DNA of 64,000 nucleotides, from positions 186,001 to 250,000 of the forward strand of contig NZ_QICJ01000005.1 in NCBI RefSeq assembly GCF_003201105.1, written 5' to 3'. The translations under genes and the position numbers were made by a program. The stretch is from Dyella sp. AtDHG13. Its GTDB lineage: Bacteria > Pseudomonadota > Gammaproteobacteria > Xanthomonadales > Rhodanobacteraceae. Numbering within the stretch: position 1 is the stretch's first letter; every line of letters begins with the position of its first letter. Shown here one piece after another: positions 9,165 through 17,585 of the stretch. The notes beneath the pieces were generated by a model. That model saw nothing but the letters and a program-made list of their open reading frames with translations. It was not told the DNA's origin and made no database searches.

Positions 9165-9890
9165 ATGTTCCCACCTCGTTTCTCGCGCGGCCTTGTGGCC
9201 GGCACCTTCGCCAGTTTGCTGATCGCCGGCACGGCCATCGCCGCGCAGGGCACCGATTTCAGCGGCGCATGGCGGCTGGACGACCGCAGCAGCGACACGC
9301 CTGATGCGCTCACCGCCGCCATGCGCGTGGAAGCGCGCAAGGAACTGGCCGCGCAGCAGGCTACGCCGGCCTCGTCATCGTCCAGCGCCGCACCCGCCAG
9401 CAACAACCATGGCGGAGGCCGCCATGGCGGCATGGGCGGCGGAGGCATGGGTGGCCACGGTGGCGGCATGGGCGGTGGCGGGCGTGGCCGTCATGGCGGC
9501 GACAGCGGTGACGGCAAACCCGCCAATGGCAGCGACAAGGACCCGATCGCCACGGCGACGTATCCAATGCCGCCCACGCTCAAGACCGATACCGTGCTGC
9601 TCGTGCAGCAGGACGACAAGACCTTTCAGGTCCGCCTGAACAACGGCGACCAGCTCACCGGCAAGCTGGACGGCGTGGCGCGGCAAACGCTCAACGGCAA
9701 TGCCATGGTGCGCGGCCACATGGACAACGGGCAGCTGACGGTGAACATCCGCTATGCGGACGGCACCCAGTTGGACCAGACCTGGGCCCTGACGGCCGAC
9801 GGGAAGCAGATGGTGGTCACGGGCGCGTGGAAAGTGCCCACGCTGGAGCAGGCGGTGACGTTCAAGCGCACTTACGTGGGTTTGCACTGA
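9165..9890 (+). CDS. Secreted/periplasmic protein with Gly-His-Met-rich central segment
   Basis: A 241-aa protein I do not recognise by name. Residues 1-27 are a Sec signal peptide (basic MFPPRFSRG, hydrophobic core, cut near AIAAQG). A short domain, FSGAWRLDDRSSDTP, follows. Residues about 80-115 are a low-complexity run of Gly with His, Met and Arg (HGG, GGGMGG repeats). The C-terminal part, about 130-240, is likely a beta-rich domain, with LTADGKQMVVTGAWK-type strands. The His/Met-rich segment could bind metal, but this is inference. It has its own 94-bp upstream gap after ispA and is closed by the terminator at 10003. Confidence 0.7.
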   Translation: MFPPRFSRGLVAGTFASLLIAGTAIAAQGTDFSGAWRLDDRSSDTPDALTAAMRVEARKELAAQQATPASSSSSAAPASNNHGGGRHGGMGGGGMGGHGGGMGGGGRGRHGGDSGDGKPANGSDKDPIATATYPMPPTLKTDTVLLVQQDDKTFQVRLNNGDQLTGKLDGVARQTLNGNAMVRGHMDNGQLTVNIRYADGTQLDQTWALTADGKQMVVTGAWKVPTLEQAVTFKRTYVGLH

Positions 9891-9918
9891 GAGCCTCTGC
9901 GATACCGCCAGCTTCACC

Positions 9919-9952
9919 CGCCGTCATTCCGGCCTGCGCCGGAATGACGGCG
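9919..9952. repeat. REP-like perfect palindrome
   Basis: Two perfect 15-bp arms around a CTGC loop, with the core CCGTCATTCCGGC opposite GCCGGAATGACGG. The GTCATTCC...GGAATGAC form resembles the widely dispersed REP-type palindromes of proteobacteria. It lies 28 bp after the stop of the secreted protein gene and before a separate terminator. Only one copy is present in this window. Confidence 0.65.
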
Positions 9953-10002
9953 AGGGATATGGGTGCTCATGCAGGATTTTGAACAGTATCGCCAAAACGA
10001 AA

Positions 10003-10028
10003 AAAAGGCGGCCCGCAGGCCGCCTTTT
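10003..10028. terminator. Bidirectional rho-independent terminator
   Basis: A perfect 11-bp stem, AAAAGGCGGCC opposite GGCCGCCTTTT, around CGCA. It has T-runs on both strands. It sits between the convergent genes ending at 9890 (+) and 10041 (-), and is fit to serve both. Confidence 0.9.
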
Positions 10029-10040
10029 CATCGATTTGTT

Positions 10041-10478
10041 CTAGCCAATCAGCCGCAGCGTATACGGATAGCGATAACGCACGCCTTCGTTCGCGCGAAT
10101 GGCCGCGATGATGGTGAACACCAGCCACGCGATCGCGACGATCCCACCCACCGGCACGGCGATCAGCACGCCCAGCCCCAGCGTGATCAGCGTCAGCACG
10201 AACAGGGCGAAGAACACGATCGCGACGGTGATGTTGAAGTTCAACGCTTCCTTGGCCTGGTCATCCACGAAGGGCATGGCGTCCTTCTTCACCAGCCAGA
10301 TGATCAGCGGCCCCAGGAAACAGCCCCAACCGAACCATTGGCCGGTGAGGATGAGGCCCAGCAGCGCCGACAGATGGGCGAACATCGCCCACTGGCGCTC
10401 CTGCGCGGAAGGAAGGTCGGACGGCGCGGCGGGGCCGTTCGACGGCGGCGGTACGACGGACTCGGGCGGGACGCTCAT
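10041..10478 (-). CDS. DUF4870 (Tic20-like) small membrane protein
   Basis: 145 aa. A Pro/Ser-rich N-terminal stretch of about 25 residues is followed by the DUF4870 signature: QWAMFAHLSALLGLI, then GPLIIWLVKKD, and AKEALNFNITVAIVF. The last two hydrophobic segments end in RANEGVRYRYPYTLRLI, also typical. It is predicted to span the inner membrane three or four times; no biochemical function is established for the family. The ATG at 10478 has GGAG 8 nt before it; a GTG two codons upstream lacks proper spacing. Confidence 0.88.
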   Translation of the reverse strand: MSVPPESVVPPPSNGPAAPSDLPSAQERQWAMFAHLSALLGLILTGQWFGWGCFLGPLIIWLVKKDAMPFVDDQAKEALNFNITVAIVFFALFVLTLITLGLGVLIAVPVGGIVAIAWLVFTIIAAIRANEGVRYRYPYTLRLIG

Positions 10479-10591
10479 GCGCACTTCTCCTGTGTCGTCA
10501 AAGCCTGTTCGGCAAGGCCAGCCCCTGAGCTGGCGGCCCTGATCCTAGCAAGGCCGCGCCCGATTTACCGGTGTCACTCGTCAGGGCCGGC

Positions 10592-11944
10592 TCAGTCGCC
10601 CGCGATGGTCATCTGTTCCAGCAGGATGGAGCCGGTGAGCAGGTGGGAGCGGTGGTCCACGTCCGAACCCACCGCCACGATGTTGGCGTACATGTCGCGC
10701 AGGTTGGCCGCGATGGTGATCTCTTCCACCGGATAGGCGATCTGGCCGTTTTCCACCCAGAAACCGGCCGCGCCGCGCGAGTAGTCGCCCGTGACGGTGG
10801 ACACGCCCTGCCCCATCACCTCCGTCACCACCAGGCCGCTGCCCATGCGCTTGAGCAGGGCGGCGAAGTCGTCCTGGCCCGGCTCGACGATCAGGTTGTG
10901 GATGCCGCCCGCGTTGCCGGTGGATTCCAGGCCCAGCTTGCGCGCCGAATAACTGCCCAGTACGTAGCGCGCGAGCACGCCGTTCTCGATCAGCGCGCTG
11001 TCGCGGGTGGCCACGCCTTCGGCGTCGAACGAACCTGACCCCTGCCCGCGCATGATGAACGGGCGTTCCACGATATTCATCCACGACGGCATGATCTGCT
11101 GCCCGGCGTGATCCAGCAGGAAGCTCGCACGCCGATACAGCGCGCCGCCGCTGACCGCGCCGATCAGGTGGCCGATCAGGCCGCGTGCCACCTCCGGCGT
11201 GAACAGCACCGGGCACTGGCGCGTGGAAAGCTTGCGCGCGCCCATGCGCGCCAGCGTGCGTTCGGCCGCCTTGTCGCCCAGCGCCCGCGCGCTCATGAAG
11301 TCGTCCGCCGAGCGCACGCTGTCGTACCAGTAATCGCGCTGCATGCCTTCGTCGTCGCCCGCGATGAGCGCCAGCGACAGGGAATGGCGCGTGCCGCGCT
11401 CGCGCCCCACGAAGCCATGCGAGTTGGCATAGACGGCCAGGCTCTCGCCCATCTGCACGCTGGCGCCATCGGAATTGGTGATGCCGGCATGCGCGCGGCC
11501 GGCATCTTCGATCTGCGTACCCAGCGCGATGGCCTGCTCGGTGTCGATGCGCCACGGATGCCACAGGTCCAGGTCGGGGAACTGGGTGGCCATGCGCGAA
11601 GCATCGGCCAGGCCCGCGGCCGGGTCCTCCTCGGTGTAGCGGGCGATGGCGCAGGCCTGTTCCAGCGTGGCCTGGATGGAGTCGGGGTTGAGGTCGGCGG
11701 TGCTGGCCGAACCCTTGCGCTGGCCGAAATACACGGTGAGCCCAAAGCCGCGGTCCCGCGTGTGCTCCACCGTCTCCACCTCGCCCAGGCGCACGTTCAC
11801 GTTCAGGCCCGTGTCGATGCTGGCGGCCACCTCGGCCTGGCTGGCGCCGGCGGCGCGGGCCCGGCGAATCACGTCCTCGGCCAGTTGGGCCAGGCGGTCG
11901 AGTTCGTCGCTGCTGCGATCCTGGGTGGTGCTGAGCTGGGTCAC
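10592..11944 (-). CDS. pmbA: Metalloprotease PmbA/TldE
   Basis: 450 aa, the regular size. PmbA (TldE) partners TldD in a heterodimeric protease known for maturing microcin B17 and degrading CcdA; PmbA itself has no zinc site. Family segments seen include DRGFGLTVYFGQRKGSAST near residue 75, TPEVARGLIGHLIGAVSGG, the C-terminal GDYSRGAAGFWVENG and HLLTGSILLEQMTIAGD at the end. It starts at GTG inside a perfect palindrome (11941-11950). Its partner tldD is 2.8 kb away at 14751-16190, so the pair is split but still close. Confidence 0.96.
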   Translation of the reverse strand: MTQLSTTQDRSSDELDRLAQLAEDVIRRARAAGASQAEVAASIDTGLNVNVRLGEVETVEHTRDRGFGLTVYFGQRKGSASTADLNPDSIQATLEQACAIARYTEEDPAAGLADASRMATQFPDLDLWHPWRIDTEQAIALGTQIEDAGRAHAGITNSDGASVQMGESLAVYANSHGFVGRERGTRHSLSLALIAGDDEGMQRDYWYDSVRSADDFMSARALGDKAAERTLARMGARKLSTRQCPVLFTPEVARGLIGHLIGAVSGGALYRRASFLLDHAGQQIMPSWMNIVERPFIMRGQGSGSFDAEGVATRDSALIENGVLARYVLGSYSARKLGLESTGNAGGIHNLIVEPGQDDFAALLKRMGSGLVVTEVMGQGVSTVTGDYSRGAAGFWVENGQIAYPVEEITIAANLRDMYANIVAVGSDVDHRSHLLTGSILLEQMTIAGD

Positions 11945-11982
11945 GCGTGAATTCCTGCAGGAAAACGGGGAACGGGTAGAAT
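11941..11982. promoter_or_regulatory. Divergent pmbA/DUF1653 control region with two adjacent palindromes
   Basis: Two perfect palindromes stand side by side: TCACGCGTGA (11941-11950, covering the pmbA GTG start) and TTCCTGCAGGAA (11952-11963). About 14 bp further on, TAGAAT (11977-11982, + strand) could be the -10 for the DUF1653 gene at 12057. No regulator is identified. Confidence 0.4.
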
Positions 11983-12056
11983 ACGCGGTCCGACCCGCGC
12001 AATTCCCCTAGATGGGGTCTTGTCCCCCAAAGCAAAGAGCGTCGCGGAGCCCCGCC

Positions 12057-12305
12057 ATGGCACTGACAGCCGGCATCTACCGCCATTACAAAGGCCAGCG
12101 TTACCTCGTGCTGGGCACCGCCCGGCACAGCGAGACGATGGAGGAAGTGGTGGTCTACCAGGCGCTCTACGGCGAGTACGGCCTGTGGGTGCGCCCCGTC
12201 GCCATGTTCCGCGAAACCGTGGAGCTGGACGGCGAGCCCATTCCCCGCTTCGCGCTGGAACAGGCCGAACCCGACCTGCTCGACGGCGTCGTCGCGACGC
12301 CCTGA
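12057..12305 (+). CDS. DUF1653 domain protein
   Basis: 82 aa. It matches the DUF1653 family throughout: GIYRHYKGQRYLVLGTARHSET, then YGEYGLWVRPVAMFRE and a C-terminal acidic end. This is a small compact beta domain of unknown function. The ATG at 12057 with GGAG about 8 nt upstream is preferred to an in-frame ATG at 12012, because the family begins just before GIYRHYKG. It is 28 bp upstream of darP on the same strand and likely cotranscribed. Confidence 0.92.
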   Translation: MALTAGIYRHYKGQRYLVLGTARHSETMEEVVVYQALYGEYGLWVRPVAMFRETVELDGEPIPRFALEQAEPDLLDGVVATP

Positions 12306-12333
12306 ACACCGCATCCACTGCTGGAAGACATCC

Positions 12334-12921
12334 GTGCCACGCACCTACACCCACGACCCCGACCACGACTACGGCCCCACCCGCACCCAGCAGCGCCGCG
12401 ACGCGTTGGCCGTGCTGGCGCTGGCCAACCAGCTGGTCGAGCTGCCGCAGAGCAAGCTGGCGCGGCTGGAGTTGCCGGAAGACGTGCAGCGCGAGATCGC
12501 CAACACGCGTCGCATCACCGCGCATATCGCGCGCAAGCGGCAGCTGCAGTTCCTTGCCAAGGTGATGCGCCGGCATGACACGAGCATCTTCGATGGCGTG
12601 CGCGCCGCGCTGGGCGAAAATCGCGACCGCCAGCGCCAGGAGACGGCCGCCATGCATCGCCTGGAAGCCATGCGCGATCGCCTGCTGGCCGATCCCGACA
12701 ACGCGATGAGCGACGTGATTGCGCAATATCCCGGCGTCGATCGCCAGCACCTGCGTTCGCTGGTGCGCCAGGCCAAGGTCGAGAAGGACGGCAACAAGCC
12801 GCCACGCGCGTACCGCGAGATCTACCAGCTGCTCAAGGATCTGGCGAACGGCGGCGGCGAAGAACACGTTGCCGACGAAGTCGACATCGATATCGACGAA
12901 ACGGAAGAGAACGACGAGTGA
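12334..12921 (+). CDS. darP: Dual-action ribosomal maturation protein DarP (YjgA, DUF615)
   Basis: 195 aa, starting at GTG. DarP binds late pre-50S particles and helps form the peptidyl transferase centre. Family features are present: RTQQRRDALAVLALANQLVEL near the N-terminus, then IARKRQLQFLAKVMRR, and LRSLVRQAKVEK with AYREIYQLLKDL near the C-terminus. The tail is highly acidic (DEVDIDIDETEENDE). It is commonly the neighbour of pmbA in gammaproteobacteria, as here. Confidence 0.95.
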   Translation: MPRTYTHDPDHDYGPTRTQQRRDALAVLALANQLVELPQSKLARLELPEDVQREIANTRRITAHIARKRQLQFLAKVMRRHDTSIFDGVRAALGENRDRQRQETAAMHRLEAMRDRLLADPDNAMSDVIAQYPGVDRQHLRSLVRQAKVEKDGNKPPRAYREIYQLLKDLANGGGEEHVADEVDIDIDETEENDE

Positions 12922-12928
12922 GTTTGCG

Positions 12929-12948
12929 GGTGGCGTTTTCGCGCCACC
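12929..12948. terminator. Hairpin between convergent darP and small gene
   Basis: A perfect 7-bp stem, GGTGGCG opposite CGCCACC, around TTTTCG. It lies between convergent stops at 12921 (+) and 12957 (-). It lacks a long T-run, so termination strength is uncertain. Confidence 0.5.
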
Positions 12949-12956
12949 TAATAACC

Positions 12957-13166
12957 TCAATCCTCGCTGGGCTGGAATGCCGCGCACACGTCGCGCGGCG
13001 ATACGAAGCAATCGTGCTTCTCGCACAACGCGCTCGCACCGATGCTCGCGCCATAGGCCGAACCCAGCGAGGCCAGGCCAGGCAATACCTGTTCGATGTT
13101 CCGTCGATCATCCCGGCGGAACCGGCACAGCTCGCAGCGCGCCGCCAGCGTGGCCGCCACGCTCAT
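12957..13166 (-). CDS. Small Cys-containing protein, translationally coupled to the YeiH-type transporter gene
   Basis: 69 aa, starting MSVAATLAARCELCRFRRDDRR. It is not a protein I can name. It has a CxxC near the N-terminus and three further Cys, in ALCEKHDCF and RDVCAAF, which could form a metal or disulfide site. Its ATG overlaps the stop of the upstream transporter gene (ATGA, 13163-13166), and a long reading frame, a sensible end and a downstream hairpin support it as real. There is no signal peptide or membrane segment. Function is unknown. Confidence 0.65.
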   Translation of the reverse strand: MSVAATLAARCELCRFRRDDRRNIEQVLPGLASLGSAYGASIGASALCEKHDCFVSPRDVCAAFQPSED

Positions 13167-14581
13167 CCGCCCAGCCCGTTCCAGTAATCGGCAAACACGT
13201 GCACCGACAGCACGTAGCCGATGATCACGTTCACCACCACGCCCGCCGTGAACGCGAGCAAGGGGCGCCAACCCGTCGCGGCCAGCAAACGCAGGCGGGT
13301 GGTCAGCCCAATGCTGAGGAAGCAGAACGTGAAGGCCCACGTGCGCAGGGTGCTGATCGGCGCCACCAGATCAGGCGTGACCACCTTGCGGTAATCGGCC
13401 AGCGAATAGTGGCTGGCGATCCACGTGATCAGCGCCGAGGCCAGCACGAAACCGAACACGAACTTGGGAAAGCGCGCCCAGATCTCGCGCGCATCGGCTT
13501 TCGCCTGCACGCCGTTTTCCGAGGTGTTCCAGCGCGTGGCCGCCACCCAGGCCAATACGAACGCCCAGATACCGATCCAGATGTCGCGGCCCACCACCTT
13601 CATCAGGGTGAACGCCTGCACGGCGGCATCCGGCGCGCCGGCGATCGCGCCGCCGGCGTTGCGTGCCGCATCGCCATAGGCCTGCGCGGCCGCGACGCCC
13701 GCCGCATCCGCGAATTCGGAGGTGCCGATCCATGCACCCGCCACCGCCGTGGACAAACCCAGCGCGCGCGATGCAAACGGCAGCACAAAGATCATCACGA
13801 TGGCCCACACCACCACCAGGGTGATCGCCACCGACGTATCCTCGCGCCGCGCGCGCACCGCGCCACCGCTGGCAATGGCTGCGGACACGCCGCACACCGC
13901 GCCGCCCACGCCCAGCACCGCCGCGAAACGCTTGTCGAGCCCCAGCGCCTTGCCGGCCAGAAAGATGCTGAAGAACGTGGCCAGCGACACGATGGTCGCC
14001 TGCCCCACCGCCACTGGGCCGGCCCAGAACAGCAGGGTCAACGGCAGCGTGGCGCCGAGCAGCACGATGCCCACCTTGATGTAGAACTCCACACGCAGGC
14101 CGGACTGGAACCACTCCGGCAGGCGCACGGTGTTCGAGACGAGCAAGCCCAGCGCCAGCGCCAGCAAGGGCGCCTCGAGGTTGTAGCGCGACGCCTGCAC
14201 CCACGCGGATGCCGTGAAGATCAGCAGCGACACCACGAACAGGATCAGGAACGCCGGCAGAAAACGCGGCAGCGAGTGCCCAAGCACCGCCAGGCCCGTA
14301 CCGAACAACAGCGCGAACGCGGCGAACAGGGCAAGGTAGTTGGGCCAGTGCGAGGCGAAGCCCTGCCAGGCGTCGGCAAGCGTCTTCCACTTCGCCGGCG
14401 CCACCGCCAGCCATTTCAGGCTGCTGCCGTTGGCGAACAAGGCCCACGCCACCACGATCACCAGCAGGCCGATCCACACCGACCACCAGTCCTCGTTGGA
14501 AAACACCGCCCATCGGGCGGGGCGTGCATCGACGCCTTGCGCACGGGCCTGACCCGGCAATACTCGTGTCGCTTCGCTCAT
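13163..14581 (-). CDS. YeiH/UPF0324-family membrane protein (putative sulfate exporter family)
   Basis: 472 aa, longer than the ~350 aa of E. coli YeiH because of an N-terminal extension with two or three extra hydrophobic segments. The core shows the family hallmarks: LALGLLVSNTVRLPEWF, KVGIVLLGATLPL, VLGVGGAVCGVSAAIASG and WIGTSEFADAAGVAAA. It is an inner-membrane protein with about ten or more spans; the sulfate-export label is a family annotation, not proven. Start at ATG 14581, with a GAGG upstream, was chosen over an ATG 54 nt earlier. It is translationally coupled to the small Cys protein. Confidence 0.88.
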   Translation of the reverse strand: MSEATRVLPGQARAQGVDARPARWAVFSNEDWWSVWIGLLVIVVAWALFANGSSLKWLAVAPAKWKTLADAWQGFASHWPNYLALFAAFALLFGTGLAVLGHSLPRFLPAFLILFVVSLLIFTASAWVQASRYNLEAPLLALALGLLVSNTVRLPEWFQSGLRVEFYIKVGIVLLGATLPLTLLFWAGPVAVGQATIVSLATFFSIFLAGKALGLDKRFAAVLGVGGAVCGVSAAIASGGAVRARREDTSVAITLVVVWAIVMIFVLPFASRALGLSTAVAGAWIGTSEFADAAGVAAAQAYGDAARNAGGAIAGAPDAAVQAFTLMKVVGRDIWIGIWAFVLAWVAATRWNTSENGVQAKADAREIWARFPKFVFGFVLASALITWIASHYSLADYRKVVTPDLVAPISTLRTWAFTFCFLSIGLTTRLRLLAATGWRPLLAFTAGVVVNVIIGYVLSVHVFADYWNGLGG

Positions 14582-14750
14582 CGCACCGCCCCTCACCAAA
14601 ATAGAGTCCGGACGTATGGACGTCCGGGCGGCCAACGGGAAAGGCCGCAGCGGGCACTGTCCGCGCGGCCTGCGCCAAAGCGAAATGAGGTTTTGTTCTA
14701 TGGATATAGCCGCGGCAAAGCGCCAACGGCCATGGCGAACCGCCGGTTGC

Positions 14751-16190
14751 CTACGACGCCGTACCGCCCACCGTCATCGCATCCACCTTGAGCGTCGGCT
14801 GGCCCACGCCCACCGGCACGCTCTGGCCGTCCTTGCCGCATACGCCCACGCCTTCGTCCAGGGCCAGGTCGTTGCCGATCATGGAGACGCGGGTGAGCAC
14901 GTCGGGGCCGGAGCCGATCAGGGTGGCGCCCTTCACGGGGCGGGTGACCTTGCCGTCTTCGATCAGGTAGGCCTCGCTGGCGGAGAACACGAACTTGCCG
15001 TTGGTGATGTCCACCTGGCCGCCGCCGAAGTTCACGGCGTACAGGCCCTTTTTCACCGAGCGGATGATCTCCTGCGGGTCGTGCTGGCCGGCGAGCATGT
15101 AGGTGTTGGTCATGCGCGGCATGGGCAGCTGAGCGAAGGATTCGCGGCGGCCGTTGCCGGTGGGCGCCATGCCCATCAGGCGGGCGTTGAGCTTGTCCTG
15201 CATGTAGCCCTTGAGGATGCCGTCCTCGATAAGCGTGGTGCACTCGGTGGGCGTGCCTTCGTCGTCCACGCTGAGCGAGCCGCGGCGGCCCGGCAGGGTG
15301 CCGTCGTCCACCACGGTGACGCCGGGCGCGGCCACGCGCTGGCCGATGCGGCCGGCGAAGGCCGAGCTGCCCTTGCGGTTGAAGTCGCCTTCCAGGCCAT
15401 GGCCGATGGCCTCGTGCAGCAGCACGCCTGGCCAGCCCGGGCCGAGCACCACCGGCATGCTGCCGGCCGGCGCGTCCACGGCTTCCAGGTTCACCAAGGC
15501 CTGGCGCACCGCCTCGTCGGCGAAGGCCATGGCGCGGCCGTTTTCCAGCAGCTCGCGGTAGCCGTAGCGGCCACCGCCGCCGACGTGGCTCTGCTCGCGA
15601 CGGCCGTTCTGCTCCACGATCACCGCGACGTTCAGGCGCACCAGCGGGCGCACGTCGGCCGCCAGCGTGCCGTCCGATGCGGCCACCAGCACGGTGTCCA
15701 TGGTGGCGGCCAGGCTGACGATGACCTGCTTTACCCGCGGATCGCGCGAGCGCGCGTAGGCGTCCACCTCGCGCAGCAGCGCGATCTTGTCGGGGTTGGG
15801 TAGGCTCTCGACCGGATCGATGGCCGGATACAGCTGGCGGGCGCCGTTCAGCGCGAGCGGCTTGCCGGCGCCGTTGCCGCCGTGGGCAATGGCGCGGGCG
15901 GCCCGGGAGGCCTCCAGCAGCTGGGGCATCACGATCTCGTCGGAATAGGCGAAGCCGGTCTTCTCACCGCTGATCGCGCGTACGCCCACGCCCTGCTCGA
16001 TGGAGTGGCTGCCGTCCTTGACGATGCCCTCCTCCAGTACCCAGGACTCGCTGCGGGAGTGCTGGAAATACAGGTCGGCGGCGTCGATGGAGGGGCCCAT
16101 CAGCTGGCTGAAGACATGCTCGAGGTCGGTGGCGGCCAGGCCGCCCGGCGACAGCAGGCGGCGTTCTGCCTGCGCGATCAGGGAATCCAT
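14751..16190 (-). CDS. tldD: Metalloprotease TldD
   Basis: 479 aa, full length. It is the zinc-bearing subunit of the TldD/TldE protease. The zinc motif HEAIGH is at about residues 258-263, in [18 protein letters not shown], and [24 protein letters not shown] and [14 protein letters not shown] are typical C-terminal segments. Its partner PmbA is encoded at 10592-11944, both on the minus strand but with four genes between them. It is divergent from the sterol-desaturase-family gene across a 142-bp spacer. Confidence 0.97.
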   Translation of the reverse strand: MDSLIAQAERRLLSPGGLAATDLEHVFSQLMGPSIDAADLYFQHSRSESWVLEEGIVKDGSHSIEQGVGVRAISGEKTGFAYSDEIVMPQLLEASRAARAIAHGGNGAGKPLALNGARQLYPAIDPVESLPNPDKIALLREVDAYARSRDPRVKQVIVSLAATMDTVLVAASDGTLAADVRPLVRLNVAVIVEQNGRREQSHVGGGGRYGYRELLENGRAMAFADEAVRQALVNLEAVDAPAGSMPVVLGPGWPGVLLHEAIGHGLEGDFNRKGSSAFAGRIGQRVAAPGVTVVDDGTLPGRRGSLSVDDEGTPTECTTLIEDGILKGYMQDKLNARLMGMAPTGNGRRESFAQLPMPRMTNTYMLAGQHDPQEIIRSVKKGLYAVNFGGGQVDITNGKFVFSASEAYLIEDGKVTRPVKGATLIGSGPDVLTRVSMIGNDLALDEGVGVCGKDGQSVPVGVGQPTLKVDAMTVGGTAS

Positions 16191-16332
16191 GAAGTGGGTG
16201 CCGTATGCGAAAAAAGGGACTTTACCAAGTTGGGGCCGCCCGCCGGGGGTTTAAAGCCCGCCTCGTGCAGCGGCGCGGCCCCAGCGGTTACGATGCGGGC
16301 CTTGTCCATGACAACCATGTGAAGGATCACAT

Positions 16333-17538
16333 ATGAGCGATACCCCTCGGCAGCCATTGGCCCACAAGGTCATCGACCGGGCCATCAAGGCGCCCATCGA
16401 GGAAACCCGGGAACTGCTGCACAAGGACGGCGAGCTGAAGCCCGGCCTGGGCAAGATCAGCAGCGTCATCGCCCTGTCGCTGGGCTTCCTGAGCCTGCTG
16501 GGCGTGCTGGCCTTCCACTTTCCGCAATACCTGACCACGCCGGACCTGCGCCACAAGTATTCGGTGGACGTGCTTCGCCAGCTGCTGCTGGCCGCCCTGC
16601 TCGTTTCCGGCGGCATGTCGCTGGCCAACATCATCCTAGGCCGCGCGCGGCAACTGAGCATGGTGGCGTTCGCGCTGGTGATCGTGGCCACCGCGCTGGG
16701 CGGCTCGCGCGTGCCGGTGGGCAATTTCCCGGACCACACGCCCTACATCGGGCTGGACTGGTTCATCCTGGACCTGCTCGGCTCGACGCTGATCTTCGTG
16801 GTGATCGAGAAGCTGTTTCCGCTCTACAAGGGCCAGACGCTGTTCCGCAAGGAATGGCAGACGGACCTCAAGCATTTCGCGGTGAACCACTTCATCGTCG
16901 GCCTGGCGTTGCTGGTGGTGAACTTCCTGCTGCACCACCTGTTCGGCTGGCTGGTGAGCAGCGATTTCCAGCAGTACGTGCAGCACATTCCGTTCGTGCC
17001 GCAGCTGCTGCTGTGCATTCTGGTGGCGGACCTGGCGCAGTACTGGACGCACCGCGCGTACCACGAGGTGCCGTTCCTCTGGCGCTTCCACGCCGTGCAC
17101 CACTCGGTGAAGACCATGGACTGGCTGGCCGGTTCGCGCCAGCACATGCTGGAACTCATCTTCACCCGCGTCGCCGTGCTGGCGCCGCTCTACATCCTGG
17201 GCTTCAGTGAAGGCGTGATGAATGCCTACATCATCGTGGTGGGCTTCCAGGCGGTGTTCAACCACGCCAACGTGCACCTGCCGTGGGGGCCGCTGAAATA
17301 CCTGGTGGTGACGCCGGATTTCCATCATTGGCACCACGCGTCCGATGACGAAGCCATCGACAAGAACTACGCCGCGCACTACGCCTTTCTCGATTACCTG
17401 TTCGGCACCGCGGTGAAGTCGCCGAAGAAATTTCCGGAGCACTACGGCGTGGTGGGCGATTACATGCCGGACGGGTTCGTGCGCCAGCAACTGTTCCCGT
17501 TCCGCGGCAGCACCAAGCCGCGCGATCCCGCCGCCTGA
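16333..17538 (+). CDS. Sterol desaturase/fatty acid hydroxylase family membrane protein
   Basis: 401 aa. A di-iron membrane oxygenase by its His boxes: HRAYH (about residue 240), HAVHHS (about 253) and HHWHH (about 330), with a further His in FNHANVH. The N-terminal 150 residues add four hydrophobic segments not needed for the catalytic core. The substrate (sterol, fatty acid, carotenoid or other lipid) cannot be inferred. The start is preceded by AAGGA at a good distance. It ends 47 bp from the convergent yhdP, with a hairpin between. Confidence 0.85.
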   Translation: MSDTPRQPLAHKVIDRAIKAPIEETRELLHKDGELKPGLGKISSVIALSLGFLSLLGVLAFHFPQYLTTPDLRHKYSVDVLRQLLLAALLVSGGMSLANIILGRARQLSMVAFALVIVATALGGSRVPVGNFPDHTPYIGLDWFILDLLGSTLIFVVIEKLFPLYKGQTLFRKEWQTDLKHFAVNHFIVGLALLVVNFLLHHLFGWLVSSDFQQYVQHIPFVPQLLLCILVADLAQYWTHRAYHEVPFLWRFHAVHHSVKTMDWLAGSRQHMLELIFTRVAVLAPLYILGFSEGVMNAYIIVVGFQAVFNHANVHLPWGPLKYLVVTPDFHHWHHASDDEAIDKNYAAHYAFLDYLFGTAVKSPKKFPEHYGVVGDYMPDGFVRQQLFPFRGSTKPRDPAA

Positions 17539-17546
17539 CATCCGCG

Positions 17547-17566
17547 CCGTCGCGCTGGCGCGACGG
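17547..17566. terminator. Hairpin between convergent genes
   Basis: A perfect palindrome, CCGTCGCGC then TG then GCGCGACGG, between the ends of the sterol-desaturase gene and yhdP. There is no T-tail, so it may mark 3' ends rather than act as a strong intrinsic terminator. Confidence 0.5.
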
Positions 17567-17585
17567 TGCATTCATCGGAACAGGT

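Noticed and set aside
9919-9952. CRISPR repeat or transposon end
   Set aside because: A single palindromic copy with no spaced direct repeats and no transposase nearby; it fits a REP-type element better.
14582-14750. Possible small gene between the YeiH gene and tldD
   Set aside because: Only short frames with no ribosome site; more likely upstream control sequence.
12719-14791. 690-aa plus-strand frame covering darP's end and the YeiH gene
   Set aside because: Antisense to a clear membrane protein; His/Arg-rich, low-complexity, no domain, and it overlaps darP in another frame.
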